A stretch of DNA of 9,199 nt from an uncultured Porphyromonas sp. (GTDB taxonomy: Bacteria > Bacteroidota > Bacteroidia > Bacteroidales > Porphyromonadaceae). Made by a program: the position numbers and the translations under genes. The notes below the pieces were generated by a model. That model was not told the origin of the DNA and searched no databases. It saw only the letters and a list, made by a program, of their open reading frames with translations. The stretch covers positions 1-9,199 of the forward strand of contig CABQOJ010000038.1 in assembly GCA_902465775.1 (NCBI GenBank), given 5' to 3'. Of the stretch, positions 5,283 to 9,199 are shown in pieces (positions within the stretch are counted from its first letter, which is position 1; every line of letters begins with the position of its first letter).

Positions 5283-6028
5283 CCCTCCTGCTCAACAAGG
5301 AAGTTGCTCAGCAGCTCGGGCATCGGTGGATCTTGACGACTGCCCGTAGACTTGATGTCCACTCTGAGCCCTAGCTCCTCGGCCCTTTGAGCAGTCTTGG
5401 GCCCGACGGTAGCGATGATCATATCCTCCTGCTTGAAGTCGGGGACATTCTCAAAGAGTGAGGTGATTCCGACGGGGCTAAAGAAGATGATCATATCGTA
5501 AGACAGTGGCTTCTCAAGCTCCAACTCACGAGGTATGGTGCGATACATGACCGACTTGGTATAGTCTATGCCGTCCTCTGTGAGTAGGTCGGAGAGCTTG
5601 GAGCTGTGCTCCTCAGCGACGGGGAGGAGATACTTCTCGCTCTTGTGCTTGGTAATGACCTTGACCAGATCCTCGGTACGTCCTGTCGGTGAAAAGAAGA
5701 CTTTGCGCTTACGGTAGTTGACAAACTTCTGCAGGTATGGAGCGGACATCTCGGAGCTGCAGTAATACTTCATCGTATCTGGGATCGAGATGCGCATCTC
5801 TTTCATCAGCGTGAAGAAGTGCAGGATAGCAGTACGAGAGGTAAAGATGATGGCTGTGTAGTCCAACGGATTGATGCGCTGCTGGCGAAACTCTTTCGCT
5901 GCAACCGTCTCGACACGAATGAACTGCTTGTAGTCAAGCTCCACTTGATACTTCTCAGCAACTTCGGTGTATGGATTGGCCATCAGTGGGGCGGGCTGAG
6001 AAATAAGTATTTTCTTAATCCGTGACAT
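5279..6028 (-). CDS. hemD: Uroporphyrinogen-III synthase
   Basis: 249 residues from ATG 6028. A GTG two codons upstream at 6034 is possible and would give 251. The enzyme closes hydroxymethylbilane with inversion of ring D to form uroporphyrinogen III, the branch point to heme and corrinoids. Sequence shows the two-lobe family pattern: [10 protein letters not shown] at the start of the first domain, [17 protein letters not shown] (the conserved xxTSxxA segment), second domain [29 protein letters not shown] and the C-terminal [19 protein letters not shown] motif. Family sequences are poorly conserved but these anchors and the location between the DUF4271 and rnpA genes, usual in Bacteroidota, make the call firm. 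The stop overlaps the rnpA-yidD start (ATGA). A candidate promoter lies about 100 bases upstream inside the DUF4271 gene. Confidence 0.92.
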   Translation of the reverse strand: MSRIKKILISQPAPLMANPYTEVAEKYQVELDYKQFIRVETVAAKEFRQQRINPLDYTAIIFTSRTAILHFFTLMKEMRISIPDTMKYYCSSEMSAPYLQKFVNYRKRKVFFSPTGRTEDLVKVITKHKSEKYLLPVAEEHSSKLSDLLTEDGIDYTKSVMYRTIPRELELEKPLSYDMIIFFSPVGITSLFENVPDFKQEDMIIATVGPKTAQRAEELGLRVDIKSTGSRQDPPMPELLSNFLVEQEG

Positions 6029-6067
6029 ACTCACAGGCAGGGTGCTAATGGTATACGATAGATTCTT

Positions 6068-6766
6068 TTATAGGATCAGCATTCCAAAGCCTACGAGATA
6101 GGCTAGAGGAGCCACTTCCTGGCTGCAAAGGTACAAAGAAATAAGCAAAGGAGTCACCCCCGCCTCCCCCAGCCATCGAGCTGTGGGCAGGATGATCGCA
6201 AGGCGCCATAAGAGAATGACAGCCACTGTGAGCCAAAGTGCGACCTCCTGCCAGACGCCCGCCAGTAGTAACAAAGAGCTTATGTAGAGGGGCAAGGGCC
6301 ATAGCCACTCCAAGATGCTGTAGTGACGTATCCAGTGTAGGTAAAAGGCGGAGTCGAGGTAGATCCCCGCCAGCAGACGGTTGACACCTAGATAAAGCCC
6401 GCTCAGGATCAGACTACCGAGGGCTAGAGCGCCTACCTGCGAGAGGGTCGTCCAGAGATCGCCTGTGGGGGAGCCACCATAGTAGCGCAAGAGCAGATAG
6501 CCTGTCACGCCGACCAGCAGATGCCGCTGTAACCCGCCTAAGATTGCGTAGGTGCCGACAGAGACCCGGTGTACTAAGCTGCGAAAGAAGATGTGTCCTC
6601 TATCATATAGTAGCGCATCTACCGAGCGAGACATGAGAGAGCCGACCCACATCTGCATGAGTGCTGGGAGCAAGAGCAGCATGAAGAGTAGCAGTAAGAT
6701 GATATCCTCAGCTCCCCGATCTACCCCAAAAGGGGTCAATGTCCATACCCCGACCGAGCTATCCAT
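6068..6766 (-). CDS. DUF4271 multi-pass membrane protein
   Basis: 232 residues with roughly six hydrophobic segments (about 21-43, 70-94, 105-128, 147-167, 170-192 and 203-230). The early positively charged segment with LLYDRGHIFFRS and the WIRHYSILEWLWPLPLY region fit the DUF4271 family, regularly encoded immediately before hemD in Bacteroidota. Its function is unknown; the steady linkage to hemD suggests a link with tetrapyrrole or envelope processes but nothing in the protein shows this. It has no signal peptide or enzyme motif that I can identify. It starts 14 bases after coaE ends. Its last codons contain a promoter-like box reading toward hemD. Confidence 0.8.
   Translation of the reverse strand: MDSSVGVWTLTPFGVDRGAEDIILLLLFMLLLLPALMQMWVGSLMSRSVDALLYDRGHIFFRSLVHRVSVGTYAILGGLQRHLLVGVTGYLLLRYYGGSPTGDLWTTLSQVGALALGSLILSGLYLGVNRLLAGIYLDSAFYLHWIRHYSILEWLWPLPLYISSLLLLAGVWQEVALWLTVAVILLWRLAIILPTARWLGEAGVTPLLISLYLCSQEVAPLAYLVGFGMLIL
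6126..6133 (-). promoter_or_regulatory. Candidate internal promoter for hemD and downstream genes
   Basis: On the minus strand TACCTTTGCA (from 6133) is identical over ten bases to the tRNA-Lys promoter's -7 region. It lies inside the end of the DUF4271 coding sequence, about 100 bases before hemD. No -33 TTTG stands 19-21 bases upstream; a CTTTG is 12 bases upstream, which is too near. The coding sequence could have produced the match by chance. Confidence 0.4.
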
Positions 6767-6780
6767 ACACGCAAGACTAT

Positions 6781-7434
6781 CTACAGAGTGGCTAGATGAG
6801 CGAGCAACTGTGCTACCTGCCCCTCCAGCTCCTGAACGCCATCATTCTGGATCTGATAAAGCGGCAGCTCTGGATGCTCCTGCTGAAGGGCGGCAAAAGA
6901 GTAGCTCGCCTGGCGATCGATCCGTGCTTGTACCTGCTCGAGCGAAGCACCGTCACGCTTCTGGACACGAGCTACACGTACCGCCTCAGGAGCTGTCACG
7001 ACGACCACAGCGTCGCAAAGACGATAGAAGCCTGACTGCCATAAGATGGCACTCTCTAGGACGACCCACCCCTCGGGGGCTTGCTGCTCCCTAGCCCAAG
7101 CCTTTAGCTGGTCAGACACATAGGGGTGAATGATCTGCTCTAGATCATGCAATAAGGAGCGCCCTTCATCAGACGGTGCGAAAACTTTGCGAGCGATCTC
7201 ATCGTAGCGAGGCTTTCCTTCCGCATCGTAGACCTCCGAGCCTAGCAACGCCATGACCTGCTGACGCACCTGCTCACTATCGGTGTAAGCCCTCCGCGCC
7301 ACCGCATCACTGTCCATAAGGGGAAGCCCAGACTGGACAAGCTTTTGACCCACGAAACTTTTGCCCGCACCAATCCCCCCTGTCAGTCCTAAGATACGAG
7401 GGGGCGCTGATGTGATGCGTTGCTTTTCGCTCAT
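6781..7434 (-). CDS. coaE: Dephospho-CoA kinase
   Basis: 217 residues from ATG 7434. It phosphorylates the 3' hydroxyl of the ribose in dephospho-CoA, the last step of coenzyme A synthesis, in the cytoplasm. The Walker A loop GLTGGIGAGKS lies at residues 16-26, followed by PLMDSDAVARRAY (the conserved Asp that acts in catalysis and substrate binding), the HPYV segment of the CoA-binding lid, and VVVVTAPEAVRVARVQKRDG (the D-x-V-V-V-x-A-x-x-x-x-Q-x-x-R family block). Length is typical (about 200). An in-frame GTG at 7458, which overlaps the YbbR-like stop as GTGA, would add eight residues; it is possible because of the coupling, but the ATG gives a more typical N-terminus. Confidence 0.93.
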   Translation of the reverse strand: MSEKQRITSAPPRILGLTGGIGAGKSFVGQKLVQSGLPLMDSDAVARRAYTDSEQVRQQVMALLGSEVYDAEGKPRYDEIARKVFAPSDEGRSLLHDLEQIIHPYVSDQLKAWAREQQAPEGWVVLESAILWQSGFYRLCDAVVVVTAPEAVRVARVQKRDGASLEQVQARIDRQASYSFAALQQEHPELPLYQIQNDGVQELEGQVAQLLAHLATL

Positions 7435-7454
7435 GATGCGGTAGCCACTACGGC

Positions 7455-8468
7455 TCACGGCTCGGCAGTCTCTAGGATATACTGCACCGCCTTGGGAGCT
7501 ACGGTAGCACGCGCCACCCAGTCGGGTAGGCCCTCGACTCTTACGGGGAGCATCTCGGGGCGCTTCTCCCCATTCTGCTCAGCTTCTGAGATCTGACTCA
7601 GATCCACCACTACCGAGACCTTGTCTCCGATAGGCTTATTGTAGTCCGATATCGGCATCGTCAAGGTCAGAGAGACACGCGCTGGGAGGAGCTTGGCGAC
7701 AAAGCCAGTTGGCGTGTTAAGAGCTACGGCTGGTAGTTCGATGCGTCTCTCCGTGAGCTCGACGACAGAGATCTGTAGCTGCACACTGTCGGGAGAGCTA
7801 TGCACGTTGGGGATCTCTTCGAGAGACACCCGCACCGTTTTGTCTTGCGACAACTCCTTGTAGAGCAATCCTTTGGTGCGCACTTCGCTAATCCCCTCGA
7901 GCGCCTCACGGCTACCATACAGCTCGACCGTGGTCGGAGTCATCGTGAGCGGGAGGACCATATAACCATCCTTGGCTGAGGCCGACACGCGATTGATGAC
8001 TGGCACCTCTTTTCTCTGGAGAGGAAATGCGCGTAGCGAGATCTGATTGGGGTAGATCTCACGAATCTGCACGGCGCTCCCGAGGCTCTCACGCACCTTC
8101 TGTGTCAAGATCGCATTGCTAAAGAGGACGCGTCCGCCCTGGGGTATCCGCTGAGGCATCGATAGCTTGATCGGAGTCACCCCTTTCATCCAGCGAAAGA
8201 GCAGCTGCGAGCCTTTTGCCGAGACGCTAACGTCCAGCATAGCCGGTTGCTCGCCCTCTAGACCGATCGCCTTCGGCATCTCCTCGTATACGATGGGGAT
8301 GTGGACGATCGAGGTCGTGCCACGGGAGAGCGTCTGCATAAACCATAGGGCGGTCGCTAGGAGTACCCACACAGCGATCGCCAGCAGTCGTTTCAAGCCA
8401 GGGATACGCTGCTTACGCACCACAGGTTCTCCACCTGGGCGAAGCTTGGGGGGCAGATTGAGTCGCAC
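7455..8468 (-). CDS. ybbR: YbbR-like (CdaR-type) membrane-anchored protein
   Basis: 337 residues. A short basic cytoplasmic start, one membrane helix (about 27-44, LLAIAVWVLLATALWFMQTL), then an extracytoplasmic part built of beta-rich YbbR repeats, with segments such as VIVYEEMP..., RKEVPVINRVSASAKDGYMV, TPTTVELYGSREALEGISEV and VRVEGLPDWVARATVAPKAVQYIL. In Firmicutes YbbR/CdaR regulates the diadenylate cyclase CdaA; here no cyclase gene is adjacent, and the link to yajC and coaE is the usual Bacteroidota setting, where its role is unclear. GTG 8468 is the only sensible start: it lies ten codons after the yajC stop, which is in the same frame. The end overlaps the alternative GTG start of coaE. 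Confidence 0.87.
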   Translation of the reverse strand: MRLNLPPKLRPGGEPVVRKQRIPGLKRLLAIAVWVLLATALWFMQTLSRGTTSIVHIPIVYEEMPKAIGLEGEQPAMLDVSVSAKGSQLLFRWMKGVTPIKLSMPQRIPQGGRVLFSNAILTQKVRESLGSAVQIREIYPNQISLRAFPLQRKEVPVINRVSASAKDGYMVLPLTMTPTTVELYGSREALEGISEVRTKGLLYKELSQDKTVRVSLEEIPNVHSSPDSVQLQISVVELTERRIELPAVALNTPTGFVAKLLPARVSLTLTMPISDYNKPIGDKVSVVVDLSQISEAEQNGEKRPEMLPVRVEGLPDWVARATVAPKAVQYILETAEP

Positions 8469-8498
8469 TGCTCTCGTTTTAGCAGTTCGGGGAGTCTA

Positions 8499-8825
8499 CT
8501 AGCGTGCGTTAGGATCCGTGCCGTTCGGATATACGGAGCTCTTGGCGATCTCTATGCAGACATCCCTTGCTATCTCCACCTCGAAGGTCTGCTCATTCAC
8601 CTTACGGACCACGCCATGCACACCGCCAGCGGTTATGACAGAGTCGCCCACAGCGATTGCATCACGTTGCTGCTGCAGTTTCTTCTGTCGCTTGCTCTGA
8701 GGGCGAATGAAGAAAAGCCAGAAGATCAAGATGATGACTACAAAGAATACGAGCGAAGTCCATGCAGGCGCTCCCTGTGGTGCTGCCTGTGCAGGCTGTG
8801 CTGCCTGTAGAAGGAATATATTCAT
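8499..8825 (-). CDS. yajC: Preprotein translocase subunit YajC
   Basis: 108 residues. YajC is a small inner-membrane partner of SecDF in protein export. Seen: an Ala/Gln/Pro-rich N-terminus, a single membrane helix (about 22-40) ending in the family hallmark FFIRPQSKRQKK, then the cytoplasmic domain with VGDSVITAGGVHGVVRKV and an EVEIARDVCIEIAKSSV ending. Length is normal. It is the first gene of the long minus-strand block and has a promoter-like element 35 bases before its ATG. In many Bacteroidota nusB precedes yajC; here the upstream DNA is non-coding and repeat-filled to the window edge. Confidence 0.95.
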   Translation of the reverse strand: MNIFLLQAAQPAQAAPQGAPAWTSLVFFVVIILIFWLFFIRPQSKRQKKLQQQRDAIAVGDSVITAGGVHGVVRKVNEQTFEVEIARDVCIEIAKSSVYPNGTDPNAR

Positions 8826-8859
8826 AGGTATCTATAGTTGATGAATTCAATTACTTCTG

Positions 8860-8867
8860 CAAACTTA
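8860..8867 (-). promoter_or_regulatory. Candidate promoter of the yajC block
   Basis: TAAGTTTG on the minus strand matches TAnnTTTG exactly, with a T-run just before it, and lies 35 bases upstream of the yajC ATG. The -33 region has no TTTG at the expected distance. As the first intergenic box ahead of a nine-gene block it is the best candidate for the main promoter. Confidence 0.55.
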
Positions 8868-8888
8868 CAAAAAACCGACCGCATAGCG

Positions 8889-8896
8889 TAGCTTTG
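8889..8896 (+). promoter_or_regulatory. Divergent candidate -7 element
   Basis: TAGCTTTG on the plus strand matches TAnnTTTG and lies 21 bases from the yajC box, pointing the other way. No -33 TTTG is found. Its main support is the plus-strand terminator about 90 bases downstream, with no protein gene between. Confidence 0.3.
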
Positions 8897-8902
8897 CCCC
8901 TC

Positions 8903-8990
8903 CTCTCCGTCAATTCCGCAGATCTCACGAGTGACGATGTCGCGGCGTTGAGTCTATAGAAGCCTCTTGCATCTAGCAAGGGGCTTTTTT
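8903..8990 (+). ncRNA. Possible small RNA, about 88 bases (speculative)
   Basis: Defined by a TAnnTTTG box (8889-8896) and a strong plus-strand terminator ending at 8990. The interior can form a stem: TCAA (8910-8913) with TTGA (8948-8951) and CCGC (8916-8919) with GCGG (8942-8945), separated by a 2x2 internal loop, before the terminator hairpin. It does not resemble tRNA, SRP RNA or another RNA I know. The 5' end is an estimate. It overlaps no coding gene. Confidence 0.22.
8960..8990 (+). terminator. Strong intrinsic terminator reading rightward
   Basis: Stem 8960-8970 pairs with 8976-8986 around loop ATCTA, and the plus strand then has TTTTTT to 8990. As in the tRNA-Lys terminator, the irregular pair is a U-G wobble in this direction. 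No plus-strand protein gene lies upstream of it in the window after 2523, so it either ends a small RNA or insulates the repeat region. Confidence 0.7.
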
Positions 8991-9028
8991 CGTATGACTT
9001 GTCCCGTGCGTCCGTTGTCAAACGACAA

Positions 9029-9058
9029 GACGTGTAACGGTTGTAGGGACGCACGGTC
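9029..9058 (+). repeat. Repeat copy A, left arm of a perfect 30-bp inverted repeat
   Basis: Begins GACGTGTAACGG and ends GCACGGTC; exact reverse complement of 9170-9199. It lacks the GTGCGTCC partner that gives copies B and C their short hairpin, so it may be a half unit. Confidence 0.85.
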
Positions 9059-9086
9059 AAGTAATCGCTGTCGAACCAGCCGACGA

Positions 9087-9120
9087 GTAACGGTTGTAGG
9101 GACGCACGGTCTGTGCGTCC
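9087..9120 (+). repeat. Repeat copy B with internal hairpin
   Basis: Shares 25 bases with copy A (9087-9111) and continues into TGTGCGTCC, so that GGACGCAC (9100-9107) pairs with GTGCGTCC (9113-9120) around a 5-base loop. Confidence 0.85.
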
Positions 9121-9161
9121 GTCCCCGTTAAAACCACGGACACCGTAACCTTTGACACAAC

Positions 9162-9199
9162 GGACGCACGACCGTGCGTCCCTACAACCGTTACACGTC
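9162..9199 (-). repeat. Repeat copy C, inverted, reaching the window edge
   Basis: Reverse complement of copy A over 30 bases plus the hairpin partner GGACGCAC at 9162-9169, with a 4-base loop (GACC). Compared with copy B the loop lacks one T. The repeat may extend beyond 9199. Confidence 0.85.

Larger units (their letters stand above)
9003..9199. repeat. Cluster of interspersed inverted repeats (REP/MITE-like), open at the window edge
   Basis: Three copies of a core beginning GTAACGGTTGTAGGG and continuing ACGCACGGTC: direct at 9034-9058, direct at 9087-9111 and inverted at 9170-9194. The first and third copies match perfectly over at least 30 bases (9029-9058 against 9170-9199), up to the window end. 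Secondary hairpins GGACGCAC/GTGCGTCC occur at 9100-9120 and 9162-9181. GTGCGTCCGTTGT at 9006-9018 also has an inverted partner, ACAACGGACGCAC at 9157-9169, with CAAA/TTTG flanks offset by two bases. No transposase reading frame is present, so it is non-autonomous if mobile. Confidence 0.85.

Noticed and set aside
5283..5291. AGGAGG ahead of the rnpA-yidD start as a Shine-Dalgarno site
   Set aside because: It ends one base from the ATG, too close for ribosome positioning, and is formed by the last codons of hemD; Bacteroidota rarely use such sites.
6552..7094. 180-residue plus-strand reading frame
   Set aside because: It lies opposite the well-supported DUF4271 and coaE genes; its composition is that expected of the complement of real coding DNA.
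8851..9060. 69-residue minus-strand reading frame upstream of yajC
   Set aside because: It translates a terminator hairpin and part of the repeat cluster; the SPLLDARGF string in it is also produced by the copy at 61-93, showing that it comes from the repeat and not from a gene.
9003..9199. CRISPR array
   Set aside because: Copies are few, occur in both orientations and have unequal, repeat-containing gaps; no cas gene is present.

Overview
The window looks like chromosomal DNA from a Bacteroidota bacterium, most likely Porphyromonas (an asaccharolytica/uenonis-type genome is my guess). Grounds: the gene order yajC, YbbR-like, coaE, DUF4271, hemD, rnpA, yidD, TatD-family on one strand; HU-related DNA-binding protein next to a T7-lysozyme-type amidase; start codons mostly without usable Shine-Dalgarno sequences; and several copies of the Bacteroidota -7 promoter element TAnnTTTG. 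The species call is inference; the phylum call is firm.

Layout. Left edge (1-113): no gene, a hairpin terminator at 61-93. tRNA-Lys(CTT) lies on the minus strand at 114-186 with a matching promoter behind it. Positions 187-742 hold no gene but contain a strong hairpin and candidate promoters for the plus-strand block. Plus-strand block (743-2523): an HU-related DNA-binding protein with a repetitive tail; a 93-base spacer made almost wholly of TAATC-containing repeats; then three overlapping genes: a signal-less zinc amidase, a 70-residue two-helix membrane protein, and a lipoprotein with a C-terminal membrane helix. The last three have the parts list of a phage lysis cassette (endolysin, holin, unimolecular spanin).

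Minus-strand block (8825 down to 2546): yajC, YbbR-like, coaE, DUF4271 membrane protein, hemD, an rnpA-yidD fusion, TatD-family nuclease, a J-domain coiled-coil protein and a small HIRAN protein. Gaps are a few tens of bases at most and four or five junctions are 4-base overlaps, so this is probably one long transcript with at least one internal promoter (in the 3' end of the DUF4271 gene, ahead of hemD). It mixes membrane insertion/secretion (YajC, YidD), CoA and heme synthesis (CoaE, HemD) and tRNA 5' processing (RnpA). It meets the plus-strand block tail to tail with only 22 bases between.

Right edge (8826-9199): the yajC promoter; a divergent TAnnTTTG box leading toward a plus-strand terminator with no gene between them (a possible small RNA); and a cluster of inverted repeats that runs off the window. 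The terminators at both ends of the window carry the same hairpin, in opposite orientations.
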